Assembly (NCBI RefSeq): GCF_033439725.1
Contig: NW_026944384.1
Location: forward strand, 5,890,001 to 5,954,000
DNA: 64,000 nt
Source of the DNA: Neurospora tetraspora
Taxonomy: Eukaryota; Ascomycota; Sordariomycetes; Sordariales; Sordariaceae
Direction of reading: 5' to 3'
A program made the translations under genes and the position numbers. A model generated the notes under the pieces. That model was not told where the DNA came from. It worked only from the letters and a program-made list of their open reading frames with translations, and searched no databases. Below are positions 33,501 to 44,962 of the stretch, one piece after another. Within the stretch, counting starts at the first letter, position 1, and each line of letters opens with the position of its first letter.

Positions 33501-34796
33501 TCAGTTGCCTCTCTTTGGGCCAATTGGAGGGCGTTGGAGGAAAGGACTAGGTCGTATTATTGGGCTAATATCATGGCTATACGCTACCAATCCTACTGCG
33601 CTAGTGGGAGTAAGGGCCCCATCACGGTCGTGGGCCGTGTCATCGCTAGGTTGCCCTAACGCGGGATCCCAGATCTTGATCGTGTCATCGTCAAGCTCGA
33701 GGCTGAGTCTGGACTGCTGCGCGACGATCGCCAATTGTTCTTCGATCTGCACCCAGTTGCGACTAGATACAAGCCACTTGACACGAGCAGACACAGATGA
33801 TATCTGGACGATCAACTTGAGAAGCTGCGGTTGGCCTCTCACACATTCGTCCAGAGCATCAATCGCCAGATAGGTGACCTTCAAGTTCGGGTCTTCTAGC
33901 ATCTCGCATAAAACCTTAGACAGGACGATCCATGCCATTGCGTCATCGGAAGGGTATGTGTTCTCCGGTAGATGTGAGAGCAGGCGTGGTTGCCGGTGGG
34001 CAAGTAGGTAGATTAAGCCTCGTAGTACGGCAATTGCGTTATTGATGCGCGAGTTGGTAGCTTGGCAGAAGAAATACGCCAAGTTGCCGCCGTCAGCGAT
34101 AACACGCCGCTCTAGCTCGTTAATGATACCGCATAGCAATACGGTCTTGCCTGTGCCTGGAAGTCCCTTGATCCAGAGCAGGCGACTCTCCTGCAGCTGG
34201 CGCCATCGGTTGAAGTGGGGGTTGTCGAAGACCCAGCGGTAAGCATCAGCTGGCAGACTACCCTTCGCCAGCTCGATCCGCTCCTTTTCGACGTGCGGTT
34301 CACGCGGGTCTATGGGCCACAATTTTGCCAGACAGAGGTAATCCTCGTGAACCTTGTCCTGCAGCCGCTTCAATGCTTTCTGCCTTCCTTCGCCGTAGAG
34401 AACCGGCATATGCACATCGAAGATGCCGAATAGAGAGTACATCTTGTCTTCCTCGTATTTTGTGTCACGCTTCTCGATCCATCGCATACGTTCGGCGACG
34501 CTGAAATCAGATAGAGGGACACCTTGGAAGGCTTTTCGTGGAATTCCGGTTATATCGTGGATTTCTTGTTCCAGAGACTCCTTATCTCCCAGGCGCTGGC
34601 CCTCTTTAGAGAAGAATTCGACGATCGTTGGGGCAATGAGCTCTTGGAGGGTCCATCCTCGGGAAAACCATCTGCTCTCTCGAAAGGCCGGTTGCCAACC
34701 GGGACCGTCGCCGTGTTGATGGGTTGAGACGTCTGCCAAGTACACGTAACATTTCACCGCGCTGCGGTACCAATGGAATATGAGTCTATGACGCAA
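33501..34796 (-). pseudogene. HET-NACHT-WD40 (HNWD, het-d/het-e type) gene, collapsed
   Basis: A minus-strand frame of 431 codons starts inside a HET domain (FHWYRSAVKCYVYLADV, then WFSRGWTLQELIAP and KMYSLFGIFDVHMPVLYGEG), so the first 100 or so residues of HET are missing and no ATG is present. A NACHT NTPase follows: GLPGTGKT (Walker A, residues 211-218) and YLAIDALDEC (Walker B). The NACHT arm is then cut off: RLSLEL joins directly to DDTIKIWDPALG, a single WD40 blade end, then junk. The normal protein has several hundred residues and about ten WD40 repeats after this point, so the repeat array has been deleted. In Podospora such genes control heterokaryon incompatibility. This copy is dead or a remnant. 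Confidence 0.85.
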
Positions 34797-35191
34797 TAGT
34801 GTATATCACTTCCAGTTCTAGTTCTTTTGAGAAGGGCGAAGGTAGCGAGCTACAAGAAGATTCTTCAACGTGAACATCGCACTGTCGCGAATCCCCGAGT
34901 CAACCTATTTGTGGCGTGAGGCCGCCCCAACAAAGCGGGATTGCCGTTTGGTGGTGCCGTTGTAGTTCCGAAGTGAAGCAGGTTTGATCGGATGCGGGGA
35001 TTGCGCGGGCAGTACAGCCGACTATTTCTGCTGAGTCGTCATCTTTTGGATCCATGTCACCTTTAGTCTACAGTCGATTATGCTTTGGATCAGAGCACGC
35101 TTGTGGAGAGCGAGATCTGGCATCGTGGTTCCAGGAGGAGATATCTCGGTGGGAGAGACGGAGATAGCATTCTTGTTTGTATTCTATATAC
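34797..35191. other. Intergenic, nothing recognised
   Basis: Region between the truncated HET start and the 3' end of the DUF3435 gene. No missing HET N-terminus is found here. Confidence 0.45.
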
Positions 35192-35409
35192 TTAGGATTC
35201 TAATTTACTACGTTTTATTGCTTCCTCCACTATGTTTTCTCTTTTCCTTTTCTTCTGTCCCTGTTTTGGTAGGCATTCCTTATCAATAACCACTCCTGTT
35301 TGCCCATTACAACCGTGAACATCCGACGTATGTGTAAGCCACGAAGCGAGGTCATTAATCTGGATATTCTCCCCTTCTCCCTTACATTTTGGACAATCGA
35401 ATGGCTCTA

Positions 35410-36010
35410 TGTGACAAGGGCAGTGTTCTGGGCTTGGAACAGTAGTTCAATTCAGCTAATAAACTACTTTGGTCTCGAAGGCCTTGTTGATCCTCTCAAC
35501 CTCCAGGGGAAGGCTGTGGCTTCAAGGCCTTCTTATGCCAAAGGGAAACGGTACGTACTTGAGGTACGTATCAAGCCTTGTCGCCTGAGGCTTTAAGGCA
35601 TCTATCTAGCAGCCAGCATACATGTGGATCTTCTGAATGCCTTCATCCATTCTCCATCTTCCTTCTGGCGCTGTCCTTCATCTGGGTGCCCTGCTTCTTG
35701 CTTGGTTGGCTGGGGTTGCTTCTGGGATGACTGGGGATTGTCTCATGGTGTTTCATCAGCGTCTTCGGCAGTTTGATGGTTGGCTCGCTAGCCCGATGGT
35801 ATCGAGAGGGGTTCGGGTAAGCAGTGCCAGTGGCCGAGGGTCCGGCCGCGGGTCCGGCCGCGGGTCCGGCCGAGGGTCCGACCGAGGGTCCGACCGAGGT
35901 GAGTGTTGCGGCCGGATGCCACCGGGCATCTCGAGGCTAATGCCAGGCGTTGAGGCTCTGCTGAGCCTTGTGACCCTAACCCCTGGACTGTGGGCAATGT
36001 CCGTGTGACA
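35410..36010. mobile_element. Solo LTR, family A (copy 2)
   Basis: TGTGACAAGGGC ... GTCCGTGTGACA, 601 bp, with a perfect 5 bp target duplication CTCTA at 35405-35409 and 36011-36015. Removing it and one CTCTA restores the reading frame of the DUF3435 gene into its fourth zinc finger. It is longer than copies 1 and 3 because of a 12 bp GC-rich tandem array (GGTCCGRCCGMG, about five units) at 35838-35898. Confidence 0.92.
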
Positions 36011-37011
36011 CTCTACGATTCTGTGATACTTATTCATATGCCTTGACAAACTGTTTCCGGCATAGAACAATTGGCCGCATCTTAGACAAGGAGCGGATTT
36101 CGACTTGGTAGTTGTAGCCATTGGTTTGGGTTTGACGATTGACTTAGTGAAGAGAACCGGAGTATTGATGAAACCATGTACTCTTTCGACATGGTTACTC
36201 CACTCCGATGCCCTCTCAATTCTATACTCCTCCTTTCCTTGCCGCTGACATTCAGGGCATGAGAAAGGTTCAAAGGTCGTTGCTGTGAAATGGACGCTCC
36301 GATGGTGTCTACTGAGGTTACGTCAACGAGTGAAGCTTTGTAGGCAGAGAAGACATGTAGAGAGCGTGGAAGCTGCTTTCATATGTTCGGAGGCTGGTTG
36401 CTCCATTTCCTGAGCAATCCCTTCTACTTCTCCGTACCTATCATTCAGATACGCAAAAAGCATTTCCGATACTGCAAGCCGCTTTTGGGTAGTTTGGTCA
36501 GAACCACTGTCGGTCGAATTTGGAAAAACCATTTTCGTAGCGGTGTCGGAAACCGGATCTTTGGGGTTCAAGTATCGACCAATGATTGTTGCTGCAGGTA
36601 AACTGGGACCGAAGGAGCATCTGAAAGGATTTGGAGGGGGGGCTGGCATATCTTCGGTTGACAGGCCACGAGCCCTAAGGGAATCAACTTCAGCGAAGTA
36701 GTTTTCTCGAGCCTGCTTGACAGCCAAGTTTGACAATACCGTCCGTAGATCTCCAATTTTTGCGGTAAGTTGCTTTACCTCTCTATTGTCTGCAGAGAGT
36801 TTGAGCTCTTCCCGGAAGTGACGACGCTGTGCGCGAAGTGCTTTCATATCCTCGCGATTTTCAAACGTTTCTAGCGTAGCCGCTGTCGGGTAAAGCGGTG
36901 CTTTGTCATCCCTGCGCAAGGATGCGGAGGCTAATAGCTTGAATAGCTTGGAATCGTCTTCAGATGTACCATCGAAAACGAATGACATCAAATTGTGTGG
37001 AATATGCCTCG

Positions 37012-37078
37012 CTTGATAAGAGGTTTCGAATGTTTTTGTGTTATGGCTCAGGATGTGGTTTCGAATAGCGGATGTAAG
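37012..37078. repeat. 67 bp direct duplication, left copy
   Basis: Identical, apart from one base near its left end, to 37606-37672. The two copies directly abut the two ends of the family-A solo LTR. The sequence is part of the DUF3435 coding region (the LTSAIRNHILSHNTKTFETSY block). Confidence 0.95.
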
Positions 37079-37605
37079 TGTGACAAGGGCAGTGATCTGG
37101 GCTTGGAACAGTAGTTCAATTCAGCTGATAAACTACTTTGGTCTCGAAGGCCTTGTTGATCTTTTCAACCTCCAGGAGAAGGTTGGGCTTCAAGGCCTTT
37201 TATGCCAAAGGGAATCGGTACTTGTCGCCTGAGGCTTCAAGGCATCTATCTAGCAGCCTGCATACATGTGGATCTTCCTGAATGCCTTCATCCATTCTTC
37301 ATCTTCCTTCTGGCGCTATCATTCATCCGAGCGCCGTGCTTCTTGCTTGGTTGGCTGTGTTACTTCTGGGATGACTGGGGATTGTCTCATGGTGTTTCAT
37401 CAGCGTCTTCGGCACTTCCATAGTTGGCTCGCTAGCCTGGTAGCGTCGAAAGGGGTTCGGGTAAGCAGTTCCCGTGGCCGAGAGTCCGGCCGAGGTGAGT
37501 GTTGCGGCCGGAGGCCACCGGGCATCTCGAGGCTCATTCCAAGCGTTGAGGCTCTACTGAGCCTTGCGACCCTAACCCTGGACTGTGGGCGATGTCCGTG
37601 TGACA
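37079..37605. mobile_element. Solo LTR, family A (copy 3)
   Basis: TGTGACAAGGGC ... GTCCGTGTGACA, 527 bp, same orientation as copy 2. Unlike copies 1 and 2 it lacks a 5 bp target duplication. Instead it lies between two 67 bp direct copies of host coding sequence (37012-37078 and 37606-37672). It breaks the DUF3435 gene at the catalytic Tyr region. Confidence 0.92.
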
Positions 37606-37672
37606 CTTGGTAAGAGGTTTCGAATGTTTTTGTGTTATGGCTCAGGATGTGGTTTCGAATAGCGGATGTAAG
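37606..37672. repeat. 67 bp direct duplication, right copy
   Basis: Partner of 37012-37078. Together they flank the solo LTR exactly, a duplication more than ten times longer than a normal LTR target-site duplication. Confidence 0.95.
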
Positions 37673-39400
37673 GGAACCTTGTGTAAAAATTGTAAGCAAA
37701 ATAGTAAGGGAAACGGGTAAAGGGTTCTTACCATCAATTTTATTTCCACTGCCGATTCGCAGCGCATAGGGCCGGAGAGTGTTTCTGTTGCCCGCTACCA
37801 ACCATGTCCGGTTCCAAAGTTCCAGATATTTGTAGTACTTTAAGGGAAAGATAGGCTTTTCCTGCATCCCATCCTTCCACCTAAGTTCAATGCAATCAAC
37901 ATCTTCCAAGTTTGGACGCTGAAGTAATTCGTCGAAGGACGAAAACTCTGTTTCGAAGGCATCATCATGTAGAGCTTGAATAGCTACAAACGTAACTAAA
38001 CAAACGATCTGGCATGGTACCATAGTAGCAGAAAAGGTCACCCTAGAAAAGTGTTAGTTTGGATCAACGGTTAAAGGCAAGAATACATACACATCTGCCC
38101 CCTTATCAATTTTGTTAGCCGATAGCTTGTTTTGATTGATCGTGATCTCAGCAACAAGCCTTGACTGCTTTGTATCCGGGTCGCGAACGACAAGTAGCTT
38201 GACTTGTCGATAAAGCATGTTCTCATAAGTGCCGGGCCGAAAGCCAATGCTTCCTATAAGCACCAATGTATGAAAGGCAAGACGACATCTAGGATCACAG
38301 GGTATATCGACTGCGCGTTCCCACAAAGTGCTAAGAATAAGCAGAACATTGTCTGTGGTGGCTTCGGTTTTCTCAAATGTTTGTCTGCATGAGAGGTTGA
38401 ACTTTTGTGCAAGAGTTGATTGGATCCACTGTGAGGAGAAATGTCAGTACACAGTATTGGTATAGGTAAGGAGGGAATCTACCTGGATAACCTCTCCACG
38501 GGCCTTCCCACGGTTGCCAAGCAATGTCCATTGTTCGGAACCTTCGTCTGAATCTTCATTTGAATCATGATCCCTTCTCTTCGCGAGCACTACAGCATCA
38601 GCTTGAGTTACTATATGCTTCCATAAAGCAATAATAGTCACTACTGATTGAACTGTTGGTACCTGCTTCTGTTCCTCGGTACCGTCTATACACAGACGCC
38701 TGCATCTTGCATAGCGTGTATAGTCGGCCAGAAAGCTCTTGCAGATAGCAATGGACTTTTTCTTGTTTCGACACACACCAAACCAAACCTTATCAGCCTC
38801 TTTTTGTGTTAATTGTAACACATCTGTGACAAATCTAAAAAGCGTTAGTACGCAATATTAAAGAAAACAGCAAAATGATAAGGTACATACCTATTCCATA
38901 GACGCCACGCGCGTTCTCGCTCGGCTTTGGTCTTCTTACAAAGCGAACGCTCATGTGTTGTTACCGTAAATTCGTCGACGTCGGCAAATGCTCTTCTTTT
39001 CCGTTCTTCGACGTCGCGTTCAGTCGGCGGTATCGGCGGTTTTCGTAGCTCCATCCCTTCCGTATTGCATATGGATGGAGTGCGATCGGCACCGTGAGAC
39101 TCAAACAATACCCTCTCAAGCTGCAATGGCTTACGAGCTCAGCATGTTTGGGAGGAGAAATCAATTAGAAAACTCGGAAGGAGGGTTTCATATAAAAACC
39201 AACGCAACCCTCGCAACGTAGGGGCCGTAATTCATGCGGTAGAATCAACGGGGAAGAATGGATATACAATGAATGCAATTAGAATGGGACAGAAGTTTGC
39301 TTGTTTGGTTCGGTCGGGAATCCGAGGGTAAAGACACAATTTATATCTTGAGGCCCTTCTAACTCGCCTGAAGCGATATACGTACGGAGAAAAGTGTTCA

Positions 39401-39460
39401 CCAAAGCCAACCACACCTTCCAAAAGCCAACCACACCTTCCAAAAGCCAACCATACCTTC
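39401..39460. repeat. 20 bp tandem repeat upstream of DUF3435 gene
   Basis: Three units of CAAAAGCCAACCACACCTTC in direct order, about 350 bp upstream of the DUF3435 start and 205 bp from the 5S-like inverted repeat. A four-unit, more diverged version lies at the same place in the second copy (46633-46712), so the array was there before the duplication. Confidence 0.85.
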
Positions 39461-39664
39461 CTGGTAGATGTACTAAGTATATGGAATAGGTGTCAGGGGT
39501 AAATAAATGGCAGGGATAAGCACCTTGTGTAGTGTATGCCTAGCCCATTCAGCTGGGCTTGGCGTAAGTGGAACGGTGCACTCGATGGCGAAGGCAATGA
39601 AAACGGTTGCAAGAAACGGCGGCGGCGTTTTTGGCTGAGTCATCCAAACCCCTGTAAAAACCTC

Positions 39665-39707
39665 CTCCCATAGATAAGCCACCGATATGTCTGCTTATCT
39701 ATGGGAG
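39665..39707. repeat. 5S-derived inverted repeat at the DUF3435 element edge (copy 1)
   Basis: CTCCCATAGATAAGC and its reverse complement GCTTATCTATGGGAG are separated by a 13 bp spacer. The arm is 5S rRNA sequence (nt 44-58). To its right only a few more bases resemble 5S before similarity stops. The same structure in a more complete state is at 46937-46978. Confidence 0.85.
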
Positions 39708-40905
39708 CGGGAAGGACAGGAAACGGGTCTTTTTAATCACGTGGTAGGGTCAAAAAACTGAACCACCAGCTCCCATATCCATATCGTTCGGACGGAGGCA
39801 AGACGGTAAGTGGGGAGGAGGCGCTAAAAAGATGAATATAATTGGGCGGATTACGAGAAAAGTTGACCGTCCTGATACTGCCGCAAGATCTTTTACACGG
39901 GTAACACCAAGATTGCACTCGGTTAGAAGACCATTCCTGATTGGTTCCTAGTACTCCTCGGCCCAGTTATGTGTAATGAATGGATAAGGTTCTACGAAGA
40001 AAACTAGCTCGCATAGCGAGGAAGACTTGCTTGAGTCTGTTGTACGACACCCATGCGTCGCCTGCGCCCCCTAAGGCGTTACCCCACACTGTCGGCACTA
40101 GCCACGTAGACGGCGTTGGAGCCGTCGACTAGGTGTCCATACTATCAGAACGTCTGGGTGGAGACCCAGACCCGTATCTTCGGGCGCCAGGCCCGTAACA
40201 GACTTCAACGAAAGCATTTCTTTGGTAGTATGGACAGCTATTTTATGTCTTACTGTCAGTGCGATCGCCGCTTGGCGTCGGTTCTATGCGCCTATAGGTC
40301 CCAAAGGAAATGAAAAGGAAGGCATCAATGCATTGTCCGCTCAAGGACACTGGTTATCGCAACGCCTGGTTGTTGACAGCACTGGCAGCCTAGGCTTTAC
40401 TGCAATTTGCAGGTTCCACTCGGATTTACAGCCCTACCCGCGCCACGGCCCTATAAGTGGTGCAAGCTACCAGGCCGCTACTGGTACACTATTGCCAACC
40501 CTGTAGACCCCGTGACAGAAAGCCACGACCCTCGCCCAAGTCGAGTTATTGATTGGCGCCCTGAAGTCTCTAGGTCTAGAATGCCTAGCCTCAAAAAAGA
40601 AATGTCGTTTGGGTAATTAACATGTAATTGGGAGGGAGCCGCCAGCCATCCTACGCCTGACATGGTGAAACAGAAACAGACTCAACACGACGCCTCATGC
40701 TCCACCATAGCCTTGGGAAAACATAGTGCTCCAGTTTGTTTTTATTTTGTCCTCGGGAGCAGGATAAAGGAATCTCCAGCATTTTTACAAACTCAATCCA
40801 CTGATCGTCAACTGTATAGCATTCGCTGCCTCTAGGACAACACGATCATCCTCGAGTGCCTCATCTACGTCGCCTCGCTCAAGACCTTCGTTCCCTAAAG
40901 CTACG
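39708..40905. other. Intergenic, unassigned
   Basis: No gene is supported. The GC-rich part at 40050-40210 contains short inverted stretches (GACGGCGTTGGAGCCGTC). Fragments of retroelement origin are possible but unproven. Confidence 0.4.
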
Positions 40906-43900
40906 ATGTCTCAACGACTGCACAATACGGAGGGTTGGGAAGACGATAAGGGCCAAGAGCAGTCTTGCCCTGCACCTCTGCAACAAATCCCCGCCGCCAC
41001 CGCTATGTCCGCTACCCGTATGCCCGCCCCCGGGCTCCCAGCCGCTCCAGCTACCGGTTCCGCCGATACAGAGACGTCCGCTAGCGTGGATAACACGAAG
41101 CAGGTGAAAGTAGGTTTACTTCTTTTCCCCCTACGACATTTCAAAATAACGCTAACACTTATAAAGAATCTATATTATAAGTTTCCCATATCACGTAGCC
41201 ATATTCGCTTGCTTCAACTATTGCCGTCTGAAAACGAGGACGCCGCAATACACTGTCGGCTCTTCTGCACCGCACTGGACTCAAAAGGCACCGCATTGGA
41301 CTCAAAAAGTACTCGTCCGTACGAGGCCTTGTCCTACGTGTGGGGCTCCGAGGCCAAGCCTTGTTCCATCTCTATAAACGGGTGCGACTTGCCCGTCGGA
41401 GAAAACCTTCACGCAGCACTGTTACATCTTCGAGATCACTCCATTGAACGAACTATATGGATAGATGCCATTTGCATCAACCAAGATGACCTAAAAGAAA
41501 GAGGACACCAAGTTCAATCTATGGCGAAGATTTACGCTAAAGCAAGTCACGTAATTGTTTGGCTTGGAAAGGAGGCAGCCGGTAGCGACCAAGCGCTCGA
41601 AGAAATACTCATCGCAGCCGAGCTGCCTACAAAACGATTAGACAATAAAGCGGGAATCCTTACACTGCTTGAACGACCGTGGTTTCAGCGCATCTGGGTA
41701 AGGAAACCGATGTCAAAGTATCATGACTAAGGAAACTGACAGATTGATGCAGGTGCTTCAGGAAGTTGCCGCGGCTCGCCATATCCTGATCAAGTGTGGT
41801 TCTACTGAGATTGACGGATTTGCATTCTGCTCAGGCCTGAAAACATTGAACCTGTCCAATGAACTCCCCGCAGACCTGTGGGCTCGAATCCTTTCGGTAA
41901 CTTACCTCATAAGGGGCGCAATCTTCCGGCCCAAATATGTGACCAGTCAGTCAGACAACTTTTCTCTTAACATACGCCCTCTGGGTGAACTGATAGAGAT
42001 GTACCATACCCGCAAAGCTACGGATCGTCGCGATAAAGTATATGCCTTACTCGGTATGAGCTCTGATAATACAACCGCAGCAGGATTATTCGCCGACTAC
42101 GATATTTCGTGGAAACAACTCTTCAACAAACTCATCCACTTCTTCCTACCTAAATTAGTCTCTGTAGACTGTTCGGACAATAAGGAGATTGCCGTCATTG
42201 AGGGCAAGGGCTGCATTCTTGGCGAAGTGTCCTCGGTCAAGAGAAATGCTACTTGGGAAGACAGACAAGATGTGGCCATTACTTGGAGTAATGCCCCCAG
42301 CTATATTTGCGTGAAGGAAGCATGGGGTTCTTGCTGGACCCTCCCGACCACAGTAAAATCCGTCCAAAAAGGAGATGTCGTCTGCCTTCTTCAAGGGGCG
42401 CCGAGACCCACGATCCTCAGGCCATGCATCGATCACTGGGCGGTTATAATGATTGCAGTTTCCCCAGCAGGCGATTTACAAGCTACGACCGGAGATATCA
42501 AACAATCGATAACAGTCTTTCCACATAATTTTCTACTTGTCTGGGATTGGGATATAGATCCAAACAAGCAGCAAGATAAAAACAACCACAACTACTTTGC
42601 AAACATTCCAAAGCATTCAAAGACAGGGTTGGAAGGTTGTCGAAATGCGGCGACTAGGATACGGAATGTCAGATTGGCATTACAAGAGGTGAAACAGTAT
42701 GGAGTTGCAGTGAATAATCTTCGGGAAGAAACGGCGGTTCTTGAGAGGGTATTGAGGAGCATGAGCAGCCTAAAAAAGACTTGCCTAGGTCCCGAGGATT
42801 CAGAAAAGGAAGATGCAAAGGAAACAATGGTAAATCAACTTATTGAGGACAAGGGCCAATGGACGCTTCTATGCTTGGCGGCAGGAGGCGGGCATCAGAC
42901 GGTCGTAAAATTGCTTCTCGACACTGGCAAGGTCAACTTGCATAAGGAGGAGCTACAGACGCCGCTGTGGCTTGCGGAGCAAAAAGGCTATAAAGCGATC
43001 GTTAAGATGCTACTCGATACTGGCAAGGTTGACGCAGGTACTAAGGATAATAATGGACAGACAGCGCTGCATCGAGCGGCGATAACTGGGCATGAGGTAG
43101 TCGTTCAGCTACTTCTTGATACTGGCAAGGTTGATGCAGGTGCTAAGGATGAGAATGGACAGACAGCGCTGCATATGGCGGCAGAGAAGGGGCATGAGGC
43201 GGTTGTTAAGCTGCTTCTCAATACCGGCAAGGTTAACGCAGATGCTCAGGATAGGGATGGACGGACAGCGCTATTTATAGCGGCAAAGAATGGGCATAAA
43301 GGGGTAGTTAAGCTGCTTCTCGATACCGGCAAGGTTGACGCAAATGCTCAGAATAAAGATGGACGGACAGCGCTGCATATGGCGGCAGAGAATGGCTATG
43401 AGGCGGTTGTTAAGCTGCTTCTCAATACCGGCAAGGTTAACGCAGATGCTCAGGATAGGGATGGACGGACAGCGCTATTTATAGCGGCAAAGAATGGGCA
43501 TAAAGGGGTAGTTAAGCTGCTTCTCGATACCGGCAAGGTCAACGCAAGTGCTCAAGACCAGTTTAGAAAGACAGCGCTGCATATGGCAGCGAAGAATGGG
43601 CATGAGGCGGTTGTTAAGCTGCTTCTCGATACCAGTATGGTTGACGCAGATCCTAAGAATACGGATGGGCAGACAGCGCTGCATATGGCGGCAGAGAATG
43701 GGCATGAAGGGGTAGTTAAGCTGCTTCTCGATACCGGCAAGGTTGACGCACATGCTCGGGATAAGGATGGACGGACAGCGCTATTTATAGCGGCAAAGAA
43801 TGGGCATAAAGGGGTAGTTAAGCTGCTTCTCGATACCGGCAAGGTTGACGCAAATGCTCAGGGCTGGTATGAACGGACAGCGTTGCATATGGCGGCAAAG

Positions 43901-44962
43901 AATGGGCATGAGGCGGTTGTTAAACTGCTTCTCGATACTGGCAAGGTTGACGCAGGTGCTAAGGATAAGGATAGATGGACAGCGCTGCATAGCGCGGCGA
44001 ACTATGGGCATGAGGCGGTTATTAAGCTGCTTCTCGATACTGGAAAGGTTGACGCAGGTGCTAAGAATCGGAATGGACAGACAGTGCTGCATATGGCGGC
44101 AGGGAATGGGCATGAGGCGGTTGTTAAGCTGCTTCTCGATACTGGCAAGGTTGATGCAGATCCTCGGAACTCGCATAAACGGACAGCGCTGCATATGGCG
44201 GCGATAACTGGGCATGAGGCGGTTGTTAAGCTGCTTCTCGATACCAGCAAGGTTGACGCAGATCCTCGGGACCAGTATAAAGGGACAGCGTTGTATTCGG
44301 CGGCAGGGAATGGGCATGAGGCGGTTGTTAAGCTGCTTCTCGATACCGGCAAGGTTAACGCAGGTGCTAAGGATTGGCTTGGACAGACAACGCTGCATAG
44401 GGCGGCAGAGAAGGGGCATGAGGCGGTTGTTAAGCTGCTTCTCGATACCGGCAAGGTTGACGCAGGTGCTAAGGATACGGATGGACGGACAGCGCTGCAT
44501 ATGGCGGCAGAGAATGGGCATGAAGGGGTAGTTAAGCTGCTTCTCGATACCGGCAAGGTTGACGCAAATGCTCGGGATAAGGATGGACGGACAGCGCTAT
44601 TTATAGCGGCAAAGAATGGGCATAAAGGGGTAGTTAAGCTGCTTCTCGATACCGGCAAGGTTAATGCAGGTGCTAAGGGCCAGCTTGGATGGACAGCGCT
44701 GCATATGGCGGCGATGAATGGGCATGAGGCGGTTGTTAAGCTGCTTCTCGATATTGGCAAGGTTGACGCAAGTGCTCAAGACCAGTTTAGAAAGACAGCG
44801 CTGCATTGGGCGGCAGAGAAGGGGCATGAGGCGGTTGTTAAGCTGCTTCTCGATACCGGCAAGGCTGACGCAGATCCTCGGGACCGGTATAAACGGACAG
44901 CGTTGTATTGGGCGGCAGCTTTTTGTGTTGTTATTTTCAACGTCTACTTCCGCCTCCAGTAG
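40906..44962 (+). CDS. HET-domain protein with ankyrin repeat array
   Basis: Three exons: 40906-41109, 41167-41697, 41753-44962 (introns of 57 and 55 nt with GTAGGT/GTAAGG donors and TAAAG/GCAG acceptors), coding 1314 aa with no lesion. Residues 110-350 hold the HET domain: RPYEALSYVWGSE, ERTIWIDAICINQDDLKER, FQRIWVLQEVAAARH and, later, DRRDKVYALLGM. A linker of about 280 residues follows. From about residue 640 come 20 ankyrin repeats of 34 aa plus a partial one (consensus TALHMAAENGHEAVVKLLL then DTGKVDA). The array ends abruptly at TALYWAA and a short unrelated tail, so the true C-terminus may be lost. HET domains trigger cell death in non-self recognition, and repeats act as sensors. The gene lies between the two DUF3435 copies. 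Confidence 0.9.
42850..44920 (+). repeat. 102 bp ankyrin-coding tandem repeats
   Basis: Twenty direct units of 102 bp. Units 4 to 20 are nearly identical, and some pairs recur as 204 bp higher-order units (HMAAENGHEG... with LFIAAKNGHKG...). Differences cluster in the last nine codons of each unit (for example DADPRDQYK, GAKDWLG, SAQDQFR), the hairpin-loop region of an ankyrin repeat. Confidence 0.92.

Larger units (their letters stand above)
35192..39054 (-). pseudogene. DUF3435 tyrosine recombinase (captain-like) with C2H2 fingers, broken by two LTRs
   Basis: Reading the minus strand from ATG 39054: exons 39054-38891, 38834-38483, 38428-38091, 38042-37732, then from 37677 on, all with consensus introns and matching phases. 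The order is typical of DUF3435: an N-terminal helical domain (KKTKAERERAWRLWNRFV; CKSFLADYTRYARCRRL), a catalytic part with the first Arg in LVLIGSIGFRPGTYENMLY, then the IRNHILSHNTKTFETSYQAR block (Arg-His...Tyr), the ASLRRDDKAPLYP segment and a coiled coil (EDMKALRAQRRHFREEL). Four C2H2-type fingers and a basic tail (KKRKRENI) follow, with stop 35192-35194. Without lesions it would be about 816 aa. Lesions: solo LTR 37079-37605 in the Tyr region, solo LTR 35410-36010 between fingers 3 and 4, and TGA at 36323-36325 (CGA to TGA) in finger 1. Proteins of this family are Starship captains, which integrate the element. Confidence 0.82.
38333..39707. repeat. Segmental duplication, copy 1
   Basis: Corresponds to 45381-46978 in the same orientation with high identity. 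It covers the 5' part of the DUF3435 gene (to exon 3), its upstream region, the 20 bp tandem array and the 5S-like inverted repeat. Copy 2 has an extra solo LTR. Confidence 0.9.

Noticed and set aside
20-37605. Family-A units as DNA-transposon MITEs
   Set aside because: Imperfect terminal inverted repeats suggested this, but TG...CA ends and 5 bp duplications (CTGGG, CTCTA) fit solo LTRs.
37079-37605. The inserted LTR as a spliced intron of the DUF3435 gene
   Set aside because: No donor/acceptor pair removes the LTR and one 67 bp copy cleanly, and the frame meets stops inside the LTR.
43475-44827. Several repeated open frames on the minus and other + frames in the ankyrin array
   Set aside because: They are other-frame readings of the 102 bp ankyrin units; the repeat period (34 codons) keeps any frame open.
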